Assembly: GCA_045805265.1 (NCBI GenBank)
Contig: JBJMLO010000027.1
Span: 14,108 to 78,107, forward strand
Source of the DNA: JBJMLO01 sp045805265
GTDB lineage: Bacteria > Actinomycetota > UBA4738 > JACQTL01
DNA: 64,000 nt
Direction of reading: 5' to 3'
The notes under the pieces were generated by a model. It was not told the DNA's origin and made no database searches. It worked only from the letters and a program-made list of their open reading frames with translations. This document shows positions 42,604 through 51,776 of the stretch, piece by piece. Made by a program: the position numbers and the translations under genes. Position 1 is the first letter of the stretch. Every line of letters starts with the position of its first letter.

Positions 42604-43841
42604 GCACGGAGCACATCGGCGTGGCCGACGCGGTCGTGATCGGGGCAGGGGCCCCGGGGACCAGCACGGCCTACCATCTGGCGGACCGCGGACGGCGGGT
42701 GATGCTCGTCGACCGGTCCGCGGCCGTGTCGCAGACGTCCCCGCGAGCGGCCGGGTTGGCCCTGCAGATCCAGGCGGACGAGCCACTGGCGCGAATCGCG
42801 ATCCGCAGCATCGAGATGATGCTGCGGTTCGAGCGGGACACGGGCCACCCGCTCACGGTGCACCAGTGGGGGAGCATCAAGGTGGCCCGCACCGAGGGCG
42901 ACGAGCGCCAGGTGCACGAGGAGATCGAGCGAGGGCGGAGCCTCGGCGTCGATGTCGATCTCATCGATGGGGGGCGGGCACGGACTCTCGCCCCCTGGCT
43001 CGATCCCGCGACCGCGGTGGCGATGTGGTACTCGCCCGGTGACCTGTTCCTCGAGCCGGGCGACCTGCCGCGCGCGTACGAGGCTGCCTTCCTCAAGCGG
43101 GGCGGACGGATCGTCGAGCACGCGGAGGTCACGGGGTTCGAGATCGGGACTGGTGGGATCGAGGCGGTCTCGACCTCGCGCGGCACGATCGAGGCCCCGG
43201 CGGTGGTGATCGCCGCGGGCGCGTGGTCCCGCAAGGTGGGGGAGCTCGCGGGCGCCCGGCTCCCGCTCTGGCCCATCCGGCACCAGCTGCTCGTGACGGA
43301 GCCGCTGCGAGAGGTGGCCGACGGGCAGCCGTCGGTTCGGATCATGGACGCGAAGACCTACACGCGGCCCGAGCGCGGTGGGCTGATGTTCGGCGCGTAC
43401 GAGCCGGATCCGTTGCAGTTGGACATGCGCAGCGAGCCGTCGTCGTTCGAGATCGCCGACGTCCCGATCGACGAGCGTCCGTTGCGGGCGAAGATCGCCG
43501 AGGTCGAGCGCGAGCTCCCTGCACTGCGGACCGCCCGCGTGGCCGAGGTCCGGGGCGGGTTGCCGACCATGACGCCCGACGGCCACTTCCTCGTCGATCG
43601 ACTGCCGGGCGTCTCGTGGTGCTACGCGATCACCGGGTGCAACGTCGGGGGCCTCTCGACCTCACCGGCGCTCGGCCATGACCTCGCCGATTGGATGGTG
43701 ACCGGCGAGCGGCCGCCCTCGATCGAGCCGTTCTCCCTCGATCGCTTCGGGCCTGACTACGACGACGAGGATCGGCTCCGGGCAGCGTGCTTCGCGACCT
43801 ATGCCCACAAGTACGGGGAGGACGAGACCGTTGCCCACTGA
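42600..43841 (+). CDS. FAD-dependent amine/amino-acid oxidoreductase (DAO family)
   Basis: 413 residues. N-terminal dinucleotide motif VIGAGAPGTSTAYHLADRG, RGRSLGVDV region, VVIAAGAWS, and C-terminal FLVDRLPGVSWCYAITGCNVGG, as in the sarcosine/dimethylglycine/glycine oxidase group. It would oxidise an N-substituted glycine or other secondary amine to an imine, often yielding glycine or glyoxylate. The GxGxxG reads GAGAPG, slightly atypical. ATGA overlap with the preceding SDR; overlaps the next gene by 11 bp. Confidence 0.88.
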   Translation: MSTEHIGVADAVVIGAGAPGTSTAYHLADRGRRVMLVDRSAAVSQTSPRAAGLALQIQADEPLARIAIRSIEMMLRFERDTGHPLTVHQWGSIKVARTEGDERQVHEEIERGRSLGVDVDLIDGGRARTLAPWLDPATAVAMWYSPGDLFLEPGDLPRAYEAAFLKRGGRIVEHAEVTGFEIGTGGIEAVSTSRGTIEAPAVVIAAGAWSRKVGELAGARLPLWPIRHQLLVTEPLREVADGQPSVRIMDAKTYTRPERGGLMFGAYEPDPLQLDMRSEPSSFEIADVPIDERPLRAKIAEVERELPALRTARVAEVRGGLPTMTPDGHFLVDRLPGVSWCYAITGCNVGGLSTSPALGHDLADWMVTGERPPSIEPFSLDRFGPDYDDEDRLRAACFATYAHKYGEDETVAH

Positions 43842-45873
43842 GCTGCACGCCGGCGTCGAGCGCAGGCATCGGGGATCCCCCCTCGGAAGGGGCGCACCAC
43901 CGACCCCGTTCTTCCTGCGATATGGGCGGGAGGAGCCGACGCCGCCTCGGCGCGCGCTTCGGGCCGGACCCGTCTCGGTCGAGCTCGAGGACGGCGATCT
44001 TCGTTACGCGTCCATGGGCGGCGAGGAGATCGTCCGCCGGATCTACGTCGCGGTCCGCGATCTGAGCTGGAACACGATCCCGGGCGAGATCAACGGGCTC
44101 CAGACGGAGGACCGCGGCGACGCGTTTCGGGTCACCTTCGTGCGGACCCACCGTCAGGGGAGCATCGCGTTCGCCTGGAACGGGACGATCGAAGGCGCGC
44201 CGGACGGCACGCTCTCCTACCGGATGGAAGGGACCGCGCTCTCCTCCTTCCCCTTCGCCAAGATCGGCATCTGCGTTCACCATGCCATTCGCGGGACCGC
44301 GGGCCGGCCGTTTCATGGCACCGGGCCGGATGGGTCGGTGCAGGGGGTGTTCCCGGAGCTGGTGGGACCCCAGATCCACCTCGAGGACGGCACGGACCTG
44401 CCGCTGTTCGATCCGGTCGATCACCTCGAGATCGAGATGCCAACCGGCATCGTGACGTTCGATTTCGAGGGCGACCTCTTCGAGGCCGAGGACCAGCGGA
44501 ATTGGACCGATGGGTCCTTCAAGACCTACTCGACGCCCGCCCGGTTGGGCTACCGCTTCGATGCCGTCGAGGGGCAGCGGATCGTCCAGCAGGTCACCAT
44601 CTCGACTCGAGGCTTTCCCAGATATGCCGCTCGCCCGCGCGGAGCGACCGCGCCGCTGCGGCTGCACATCGGCGATCCGACCGGCGCGAGGATGCCGCAG
44701 ATCGGGCTCGGGACGGGGCAGGGGCCGACCCGTCTCTCCGAGCGGCACTGGGAGCTGCTGCGCAAGCTTGGTCCCGCCCATCTCCGTGCCGACGTGCACC
44801 TCGTCGACGATGGCTGGACGGGAACGATGGCGTACGCCCGGGAGGCGTCCCTCGCCACCGGGTGTCCCCTCGAGCTGGCCGTGTTCGCCGACGATGGGGC
44901 GGCCGACGAGCAGCTGGCCAGTCTGGCGGACGAGCTGGCGGCGCGGCCGGTCCGGCTCAGCGGCCTCCTGCTCGTTCCCGAGGTGGGCGAGACCACGCCG
45001 CCCGGAATCACCGGTGCGGCCCGGCGCGTGCTCGGCGGCGCCATCCCGGCGGTCCCGTTCCTGGGGGGGACGAACGCCTACTTCTGCGAGCTGAACCGCT
45101 CCCGGCCGGATCCCTCGGGTCTCGACGGAATCGCCTACTCCGCGAACCCTCAGATCCACGCCACGGACGAGCGGTCGCTCGCCGAGGCCCTCGAGGGGCT
45201 GGGGGAGACGGTACGGGCCGCCCGATCGATCTTCCCGGGGCTCCCGATCCACGTCACCCCCGTGACGCTCCGGCCGCGGTTCAACGCCGTGGCGTCCGAA
45301 GAGGCCGAGGCCCCAGACGACACGTCGCAGTTCGATCCCCGGCAGTGGTCGCTCTTCGGCGCCGCATGGACGGCGGGGAGCGTGGGCGCACTCTCGGCCG
45401 CCGGGGCCACCGGGGTGACGTTCTTCGAGATGGCGGGCCCCCTCGGGGTGATCCGCGGCGCGGACGAGCCGGTCGGGCTTCCGCCAGCGAGCCTGGGCGA
45501 CGCGACGGTGTCCCCGATCTACCACGTCCTGGCGGATGCGGCCGGGATGGCCGGCGGCGAGGTCCTCGCGTGCCGGTCGGAGGATCCGCTCTCGGTGACC
45601 GCGTTCGCCTCGCGCGCCGATGGACATGACGCCGTCGTGGTCGCCAACCTCACCGACGCCCGCCGGGAGCTCATCGTGATTGGTCTTCGGGCGGAGGAGG
45701 CGACGCTCCGGGTGCTGGATGAGGGCTCGGCGTGGGCCGCGACGCACGAGCCGGATGCATTCGCCGCGGACGGAGACGTCCGACGACCGGGCAAAGGAGG
45801 GATGCGCATTCAGATGCAGCCGTGTGCGGTGGTGCGAATCGTCGCGCGGACGGCCAGCGACAAGCGAGGTTGA
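43831..45873 (+). CDS. D-apionate-lactonase-like protein (ApnL family)
   Basis: 680 residues. N-terminal beta-rich part (LRAGPVSVELEDGDLRYASM, VRDLSWNTIPGEINGL) and the striking FEAEDQRNWTDGSFKTYSTP, which I recognise from the apionate-lactonase family; the rest looks like a TIM barrel (LRADVHLVDDGWTGTM, NAYFCELNRSRPDPSGLDGI) and a C-terminal beta domain (VVVANLTDARRELIVIGLRA). The reading frame is open to an ATG at 43801, but GGGGAGGA at 43815-43822 sits eight bases before TTG 43831, which I take as start. Recognition is from memory of motifs, so a lactonase on a related aldonolactone is the safe statement. Confidence 0.7.
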   Translation: MPTELHAGVERRHRGSPLGRGAPPTPFFLRYGREEPTPPRRALRAGPVSVELEDGDLRYASMGGEEIVRRIYVAVRDLSWNTIPGEINGLQTEDRGDAFRVTFVRTHRQGSIAFAWNGTIEGAPDGTLSYRMEGTALSSFPFAKIGICVHHAIRGTAGRPFHGTGPDGSVQGVFPELVGPQIHLEDGTDLPLFDPVDHLEIEMPTGIVTFDFEGDLFEAEDQRNWTDGSFKTYSTPARLGYRFDAVEGQRIVQQVTISTRGFPRYAARPRGATAPLRLHIGDPTGARMPQIGLGTGQGPTRLSERHWELLRKLGPAHLRADVHLVDDGWTGTMAYAREASLATGCPLELAVFADDGAADEQLASLADELAARPVRLSGLLLVPEVGETTPPGITGAARRVLGGAIPAVPFLGGTNAYFCELNRSRPDPSGLDGIAYSANPQIHATDERSLAEALEGLGETVRAARSIFPGLPIHVTPVTLRPRFNAVASEEAEAPDDTSQFDPRQWSLFGAAWTAGSVGALSAAGATGVTFFEMAGPLGVIRGADEPVGLPPASLGDATVSPIYHVLADAAGMAGGEVLACRSEDPLSVTAFASRADGHDAVVVANLTDARRELIVIGLRAEEATLRVLDEGSAWAATHEPDAFAADGDVRRPGKGGMRIQMQPCAVVRIVARTASDKRG

Positions 45874-45907
45874 CAGCTGGGGTCCGGGCTGAGGGAAGGA
45901 GAGGACG

Positions 45908-47374
45908 TTGGAGACAGGGATACGACCATCGGAGCCGGGATCCGGTGGCGTCAGGACCGATTTGCACGAGGGCGCGGTCGGACTACCTGGAGTCCTCATG
46001 CAGGGGATCGCCACGATCGCACCCGCGTTCGCGATCCTCGCGGCGTTCGTGTTCATCCTGGGGTTCGCCGGAATCGTCACGCCGTGGGCCTACATATTCG
46101 GCGGCGCCCTGCTGGCGCTCGAGGCCATCGCCGTCTCTCAGCTGGCGAAGGCGTTCCCCTCCGCCGGCGGCTGGTACACGTGGATCGCGCGCGCGCTGCA
46201 CCCCCGGGCGGGGTTCTTCGCCGGAGTGCTGTTCTCGATCTGGCTGCCGCCGGTCGGCGCGCTGACCCTGTCGTTCCTCGGGAAGCTCGTGCTCGAGCCG
46301 AGCATCAAGGCTGAGTACGGCGTCACGATCCCCTGGTGGGTATGGGTGGTCGCCGGGCTCGCGCTGGTGGCCTGGACCTCGTACAGGGGCATCGTGCTCT
46401 CCGAAAGGCTGCTGATCACCACGGGGCTGATCGAGATCGCCATCATGGTGCTGCTCGGGTTCTTCGCCCTCGCGAACCCCGGGAAGGGCGGGTTCACGTT
46501 TGCCCCCCTCAACCCGGCGCACTTCGGGCTGGCAGGCAATCTGTTCCTGGGGGTGGTGTTCTCCATCTTCGGCTACAGCGGTTGGGAGGCCGCCGCCCCG
46601 CTCGCGGAAGAGAGCAAGAACCCCCGGCGGAACGTACCGATCGCGCTCGTTGGATCCGTCGTGATCTTCATGCTCTACGTCGTGTTCGTGACCTGGGCCT
46701 ACATCGTCGGGATCGGGACGGACAACCTGGCCCAGGCCGCCGATCCGACACAGCCCTGGCCGGTGGCGGCGCTCGCGCAGCGCGTGTGGGGAGGGGCCTG
46801 GGTCCTCCTCCTGTTCGCGCTGCTGAACTCGGCGATCGCCGTGTCGATCGCGTGCTTCAACGGCGGGACGAGGACCTGGTACGCGATGGGACGCTCGGGC
46901 GTGATGCCGGCGGCATTCGCCAAGGTGTCCCCGACGCGAAGGACACCGGACAACGCCATCCACCTCCAGGTCGCCGTGAACGTCCTGGCGTTCGTCTTCA
47001 TCCTCATCTTCGGGGCTGAGAACGTGTTCTTCACCTGGGCGAACGCGATCACCATCGGGCTGGTCACGATGTACCTCCTGGCGAACATCGGCGTCATTCG
47101 CTACTACACGCGGGAGGCGAGGAGCCAGTTCAACCCAATCCTCCATGTGCTCGTGCCGGTGGTGGCATCCGCGGCCGGCCTCGTCGTGGTGTGGAAGTCG
47201 TACTTCTCGCCGTTCCCGAAGCCGTTCACGGGCCCGGTCGCGTGGGGCCTCGAGGTGTTCGTCGTCGTGATCGTGCTGACCCTCCTCATGCTCGCGTATC
47301 TCCGGGCCCGCGGGAACGAGGAGTGGCTCCACAAGGCGCAGCTCGTGTTCGAGGAGACGGAGGCAGGCCACTAG
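45908..47374 (+). CDS. APC-superfamily amino-acid permease
   Basis: 488 residues, about 12 membrane helices. Opening GVLMQGIATIAPAFAILAAF, helix-6 region FSIFGYSGWEAAAPLAEESK and PRRNVPIALVGS are typical of the amino acid-polyamine-organocation family. TTG start after GGAAGGAGAGG. Its TAG stop is part of the CTAG at the left end of a palindromic element. It probably imports an amino acid or amine for the cluster 2 PLP and FAD enzymes. Confidence 0.9.
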   Translation: METGIRPSEPGSGGVRTDLHEGAVGLPGVLMQGIATIAPAFAILAAFVFILGFAGIVTPWAYIFGGALLALEAIAVSQLAKAFPSAGGWYTWIARALHPRAGFFAGVLFSIWLPPVGALTLSFLGKLVLEPSIKAEYGVTIPWWVWVVAGLALVAWTSYRGIVLSERLLITTGLIEIAIMVLLGFFALANPGKGGFTFAPLNPAHFGLAGNLFLGVVFSIFGYSGWEAAAPLAEESKNPRRNVPIALVGSVVIFMLYVVFVTWAYIVGIGTDNLAQAADPTQPWPVAALAQRVWGGAWVLLLFALLNSAIAVSIACFNGGTRTWYAMGRSGVMPAAFAKVSPTRRTPDNAIHLQVAVNVLAFVFILIFGAENVFFTWANAITIGLVTMYLLANIGVIRYYTREARSQFNPILHVLVPVVASAAGLVVVWKSYFSPFPKPFTGPVAWGLEVFVVVIVLTLLMLAYLRARGNEEWLHKAQLVFEETEAGH

Positions 47375-47538
47375 TGCACCGCGTCGGAAATCCCTTGGCA
47401 TTCGGGCACGCCTGCATCCCACATCGCGGCGTCGCTCGTCGCTCGCGTACCAACAGGTACGCGTCGCTCCTCGACTCCTTGCGCTGTGGGCGCAGTCGTG
47501 CCCTCGGTGCGCAAGGGACATCCGACGCGGAGCACTAG
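47371..47538. mobile_element. 168-bp palindromic MITE-like element with CTAG ends
   Basis: The ends are imperfect 28-bp inverted repeats: 47371-47398 begins CTAGTGCACCGCGTCGGA; 47511-47538 ends TCCGACGCGGAGCACTAG; 24 of 28 positions match. Inner arms continue to pair, with some mismatches, up to CGTACC-AACA-GGTACG at about 47446-47461, so the whole element can fold into one hairpin. CTAG at both ends suits a 4-bp target duplication of the kind used by IS5-group elements. No transposase inside. A second copy is not visible in this window. Confidence 0.6.
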
Positions 47539-47569
47539 GAGGGACACCGGGACACGGGAGGACGTCGGC

Positions 47570-48826
47570 ATGGCAACCGCGACCACGCCCTGGCACACCG
47601 AGGGGTGGTTCACCAGCCCGTGGAATCACGACCCGTCGGTGACGGGCGACCTCGGGCTGCCCGAGCGGATCGAGATCCACGACGTCACGCTGCGCGACGG
47701 CGAGCAGCAGGCCGGGGTGGAGCTCTCGGCGGACGACAAGGTCCGCATCGCGGAGGCGCTGGCCGAGGCCGGCGTGCACCGGATCGAGGCGGGGCTCCCG
47801 GCCGTCTCGAAGGCGGACGAAGAGGCCGTTCGGCGGATCGCGTCGAGCGGCCTCCCCTCCACCGTGTACGCGTTCAGCCGGTGCATGGTCGACGACGTAA
47901 AGCGCGCCGCCGACTGCGGCGTGGCCGGCGTCGTGATGGAGATCCCATCGAGCCGGCACCTCATCGAGCTCGGGTACCGGTGGAGCGTCGAGCGGGCCCA
48001 GGACCTGTCGATCGAGGCCACGACGTTCGCCCACGAGCAGGGCCTGCTGGTGTCGTTCTTCCCGATCGACGCGACGCGCGCGTCCGTGGAGGAGTACCTG
48101 GCGCTGGTCGGCCGGGTGGCGGCCGAGGGCCACGTCGACGGGCTGGGGCTGGTGGACACGTTCGGCGTGCTGACCCCGCAGGCCGTCCCCGGGTTCGTGC
48201 GCCGGAGTGGCGAGGCCTTGAGCGGCGTTCCGCTCGAGACGCACTTCCACATGGACTACGGGCTGGGCGTGGCGAACTCGCTGATGGCCGTCGCCGCCGG
48301 GGCCACGGTGATCCAGACGACGGTGGGCGGGATCGGGGAGCGGGCCGGAAACACCCCGTTCGAGGAGACCGTGATGGCGCTCCTCACGCTGTACGGGCGC
48401 GACATCGGCATCCGGACCGAGCGGCTGACGCCGCTGCACCGGCTGGTAATGGAGCTGACCGGGGTGTCCCAGCCGTCGAACCGGCCCGTCACCGGGACCC
48501 GCCTGTTCGACGTCGAGTCGGGGATCATCGCCACCTGGGTCCGCAACGTGCGCGACGTCGACCTCGTGGAGGCGTTCCCCTACGCGCCCTCGCTCGTCGG
48601 GCAGTCCGGCCCGCGGCTGGTGCTCGGCAAGGGCAGCGGGCTGGACTCCGTGGCGGAGTGGCTGGAGCGCGCGGGCCTGTCGGCCACCGACGAGCAGGCC
48701 TTGGCGATCCTGCAGGCGGTGAAGGAGGCCTCGCTCCGCAAGCGCGGGTTGCTGGACGAGGCCGAGTTCGGCGACATCGCGCGGTCGGTGATCGCCGGCG
48801 ACCCGGCGCCCGTGCGCGGCGGGTGA
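47570..48826 (+). CDS. DRE-TIM metallolyase (isopropylmalate/homocitrate/citramalate synthase-like)
   Basis: 418 residues. HDVTLRDGEQQAGVEL (catalytic Arg/Asp, metal Asp), HRIEAGLPAVS, then ETHFHMDYGLGVANSL (metal His pair as HxH) and TTVGGIGERAGNTPFEE. No LeuA regulatory domain, so it resembles homocitrate/re-citrate synthase or HMG-CoA-lyase relatives. It would condense an acyl-CoA with a 2-oxoacid, possibly glyoxylate, or run the reverse cleavage. ATG set by GGGAGGACG; it begins 31 bp after the palindromic element, which separates it from the permease. Confidence 0.85.
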   Translation: MATATTPWHTEGWFTSPWNHDPSVTGDLGLPERIEIHDVTLRDGEQQAGVELSADDKVRIAEALAEAGVHRIEAGLPAVSKADEEAVRRIASSGLPSTVYAFSRCMVDDVKRAADCGVAGVVMEIPSSRHLIELGYRWSVERAQDLSIEATTFAHEQGLLVSFFPIDATRASVEEYLALVGRVAAEGHVDGLGLVDTFGVLTPQAVPGFVRRSGEALSGVPLETHFHMDYGLGVANSLMAVAAGATVIQTTVGGIGERAGNTPFEETVMALLTLYGRDIGIRTERLTPLHRLVMELTGVSQPSNRPVTGTRLFDVESGIIATWVRNVRDVDLVEAFPYAPSLVGQSGPRLVLGKGSGLDSVAEWLERAGLSATDEQALAILQAVKEASLRKRGLLDEAEFGDIARSVIAGDPAPVRGG

Positions 48827-48856
48827 GGACGGATCCGGGAGGAGGAATCGTTCGCG

Positions 48857-49807
48857 ATGAGTCAGGTGACGACCGGGGCCAGGCCGGTCTCGCGGGCCGA
48901 GTTCGACCAGGTCTTCGAAACCTGCAAGAACTGGGGGAAGTGGGGGCCCGACGACGAGCGTGGCGCCCTGAACGAGATCGGCCCCGAGCAGGTCCGCGCC
49001 GCCGCCTCGCTGGTCCGCTCGGGCCGGACGGTGAGCTGCTCCTGGCCGCTCGACACGGTGGCCGGGCCCGACAACCCGAAGCCCGTGCTCCATCACATGA
49101 CGCTCATGCAGGACATCCCGCTCGGGGACTCCGGCGACCTCCGCGTGCTGCTCGACTTCTTCGGCATGGAGCCGCACGGCGACGCGCATTCCCACATCGA
49201 CGCGCTGGGGCACGTCGTGTTCGGCGGCAGCTGCTACAACGGCATGCCGATCGAGGAGGTCGCCGATTCGACCGGCATGCGCAAGCAGGGGATGGACGTC
49301 GCGAGGGACGGCCTGGTGAGCCGGGGCGTGCTCATCGACGTCCCGAAGCTGCGAGGCACGAGGTGGGTCGAGCCGGGCGAGGCCATCGAGCCCGACGAGT
49401 TCCTGGCGGCGGAGGAGGCCACCGGGACGCGCCTGCGGCAGGGGGACATCGTGTTCCTCCGGACGGGGCACGCGCGGAAGCGGGTCGACGAGGGCCCGTG
49501 GGACGCCGCGAGCTCCAAGGCCGGGCTGCACACCACCGTGATGCCGATCCTGCACGACCGGCAGGTCGCGGCGATCGGCTACGACGGCGACGGCGAGGCG
49601 GTCCCCTCGAACTGCGAGGGCGTGGCGTACCCGATCCACGCGATCGGGATCGTGGCGATGGGCCTGTACTTCTGCGACAGCCTGTACTTCGAGGACCTAG
49701 CAGCGGCCTGCGAGGAGGAGGGCCGCTCGGAGTTCATGTGCGTGATCTCGCCGCTGCGGCTGGCGCGGGGAACCGGCTCGCCGGTGAACCCGACGGCGAT
49801 CTTCTGA
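48857..49807 (+). CDS. cyclase-family hydrolase (kynurenine formamidase-like fold)
   Basis: 316 residues. Metal motif GDAHSHIDALGHVVFGG is the family's HxGTHxDxxxH variant, with further conserved VLIDVPKLRG and DIVFLRTGHA. Relatives hydrolyse formyl-amides, lactones, cyclic imides or isatin. Here it may open a ring or amide in the cluster 2 substrate. ATG after GGAGGAGGAAT; 30 bp after the DRE-TIM gene and 60 bp before the aldehyde dehydrogenase. Confidence 0.85.
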   Translation: MSQVTTGARPVSRAEFDQVFETCKNWGKWGPDDERGALNEIGPEQVRAAASLVRSGRTVSCSWPLDTVAGPDNPKPVLHHMTLMQDIPLGDSGDLRVLLDFFGMEPHGDAHSHIDALGHVVFGGSCYNGMPIEEVADSTGMRKQGMDVARDGLVSRGVLIDVPKLRGTRWVEPGEAIEPDEFLAAEEATGTRLRQGDIVFLRTGHARKRVDEGPWDAASSKAGLHTTVMPILHDRQVAAIGYDGDGEAVPSNCEGVAYPIHAIGIVAMGLYFCDSLYFEDLAAACEEEGRSEFMCVISPLRLARGTGSPVNPTAIF

Positions 49808-49867
49808 ACGGTGCCGGGCGAGGCGACGAGCGGCGGTTCCCGGCGGGGGGCCGCGGAGGACGTGAGC

Positions 49868-50734
49868 GTGCTGCGAGTGGCGATCCTCGGTTCCGGCAAC
49901 ATCGGGACCGACCTGATGATGAAGGTCCTGCGTGACCCCGCGCTGTCCCTGCGGGCGGTGGTCGGCATCGACCCCGGGTCCGAGGGCTTGGCCCTGGCCC
50001 GGGACCGCGGCGTGGCGACCTTCGACGGGGGGGTCCCCGCCTGGCTCGACACGAACCCGGAGGTGGACGTCGCGATCGACGCGACCTCGGCGCACGCGCA
50101 CCTCGAGCACGCGCCGCTGCTGGCCGCCGCCGGGATCCGGTGCATCGACCTGACCCCGGCGGCGCTCGGCCCGGCAGTCGTCCCGGACGTGTCGGAGGAC
50201 GTCGACCTCGACGTGCCCGAGGTGAACCTCGTCACGTGCGGCGCGCAGGCCACCGTGCCGATCGTCGCCGCGCTGTCGGGCGTGGGGGCCGTCGACTACG
50301 CGGAGATCGTCTCGACGGTCGCGTCCAGGTCGGCCGGGCCGGGGACACGGGCGAACATCGACGAGTTCACCATCGCCACGGCCCGGAGCCTCGAGACGAT
50401 CGGCGGCGCGAAGGAGGGCAAGGCCATCATCATCCTGAACCCGGCCGAGCCCCCGCTGATCATGCGGAACACGGTCTACGCGCGGGTGCCGGGCGTGGAT
50501 GCCCGCGCGGCGGAGGAGGCGGTCCGGGCCGCCGTGGACCGCGTGGCCCGGTACGTTCCCGGCTACCGCCTGGCCACCGCCCCGCTGGTCTCCGAGGACG
50601 ACCTCGTGACCGTCTTCCTGGAGGTGGAGGGCGCCGGCGACTACCTGCCGCCGTTCGCCGGGAACCTCGACATCATGACCTCGGCCGCGGTCCGGGTGGC
50701 CGAGGTGTACGCCGAGCGGTACGCGACGACATGA
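49868..50734 (+). CDS. acetaldehyde dehydrogenase (acylating), DmpF/MhpF-like
   Basis: 288 residues. Rossmann AILGSGNIGTDLMMKVL, catalytic Cys in NLVTCGAQATVPIV (C124), and the domain that docks to the aldolase. It converts an aldehyde plus CoA and NAD to acyl-CoA, normally acetaldehyde channelled from the partner aldolase. GTG at 49868 is chosen because it is eight bases after CGGAGGA; GTG 49862 is an alternative. Its TGA overlaps the aldolase ATG (ATGA). Confidence 0.92.
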   Translation: MLRVAILGSGNIGTDLMMKVLRDPALSLRAVVGIDPGSEGLALARDRGVATFDGGVPAWLDTNPEVDVAIDATSAHAHLEHAPLLAAAGIRCIDLTPAALGPAVVPDVSEDVDLDVPEVNLVTCGAQATVPIVAALSGVGAVDYAEIVSTVASRSAGPGTRANIDEFTIATARSLETIGGAKEGKAIIILNPAEPPLIMRNTVYARVPGVDARAAEEAVRAAVDRVARYVPGYRLATAPLVSEDDLVTVFLEVEGAGDYLPPFAGNLDIMTSAAVRVAEVYAERYATT

Positions 50735-51774
50735 CCGGGACCGCAGCGATCCCGCCGCGCGTGCGCCTGCTTGACGCGACCCTCCGCGACGGCTCGCACG
50801 CGATCCGCCACACGTACACGCCGGAGCAGGTGGAGCTGATCGCCGGCCGGCTCGACGCCGCGGGGATGCACTCCATCGGCGTGGGCCACGGCGACGGGCT
50901 GGGGGCGTCGTCCGTCCAGTACATGCCCTCGGCGTACCCGGACTTCGACCTGCTCGGCGCGGCGCGCCGGGCCATCGGGCGGGCCCGCCTGGCGGTGACG
51001 TTCCAGCCGGGGATCGGGACGAAGCGCCACCTAGAAGGGGCCCGGGAGATCGGCGCCGACCTGGCCCGCATCGCCACCCACTGCACAGAGGCCGACATCG
51101 CGATCCAGCACATCGGGCTGGCACGCGAGCTGGGGATGGACGTGCACGGGGACCTGATGATGCCCCACATGACCGACCCGGGGACCATCGCCAAGCAGGC
51201 CCGGATCATGGTCGACGCGGGGGCGACCGGGGTCCACATCATGGACTCGGCCGGCGCGCTGACCATGGACATGGTGAAGGAACGGATCGGCGCGATGCTC
51301 GCCGAGTTCGGCGGCGAGGCGGAGGCCGGGATCCACGCACACGAGAACCTCTCGCTCGCCGTGGCGAACACGGTCGTCGCGGTCCGGGAGGGCGCGACGC
51401 TCGCCGACGCCTGCCTGGCGGGGATGGGGGCCGGGGCCGGGAACTGCCAGATGGAGGCGCTCGTCGCCGTACTCGAGCGGAACGGCATCCCGACCGGCAT
51501 CGACCTGTGGACGCTGCAGGACCTGGCCGACGGGGTGATCCGGCCGCTGCTCTCTCGGCCCGTCCAGATCGACCGGCTCACGCTGACCCAGGGCTACGCC
51601 GGCGTCCCCGGGAGCTTCCTCCTGCATGCGACGCGCGCGGCGGAGCGGTTCGGCGTCGACGCGCGCGACATCCTCGTGGAGGTCGGGCGGCGGAAGTCGG
51701 TCGGAGGGCAGGAGGACCTGGTCGTCGAGGTTGCCGCCCGGCTCGCCGAGGAACGCCGGGGGGCGGCCGGCTGA
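50731..51774 (+). CDS. 4-hydroxy-2-oxoacid aldolase, DmpG/MhpE-like
   Basis: 347 residues, DRE-TIM barrel. RLLDATLRDGSHAIRHTYT, GVGHGDGLG, HIMDSAGALTMD and GIHAHENLSLAVANT (metal His), plus the C-terminal communication domain. It splits 4-hydroxy-2-oxoacids to pyruvate plus an aldehyde, which is passed to the upstream acylating dehydrogenase. No extradiol dioxygenase or hydratase is nearby, so the substrate is probably not an aromatic meta-cleavage product. Confidence 0.92.
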   Translation: MTGTAAIPPRVRLLDATLRDGSHAIRHTYTPEQVELIAGRLDAAGMHSIGVGHGDGLGASSVQYMPSAYPDFDLLGAARRAIGRARLAVTFQPGIGTKRHLEGAREIGADLARIATHCTEADIAIQHIGLARELGMDVHGDLMMPHMTDPGTIAKQARIMVDAGATGVHIMDSAGALTMDMVKERIGAMLAEFGGEAEAGIHAHENLSLAVANTVVAVREGATLADACLAGMGAGAGNCQMEALVAVLERNGIPTGIDLWTLQDLADGVIRPLLSRPVQIDRLTLTQGYAGVPGSFLLHATRAAERFGVDARDILVEVGRRKSVGGQEDLVVEVAARLAEERRGAAG

Positions 51775-51776
51775 GG

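Noticed and set aside
45983..49639. 1218-codon minus-strand frame
   Set aside because: Antisense to the permease, DRE-TIM and cyclase-family genes, all of which have full catalytic motifs on the plus strand.
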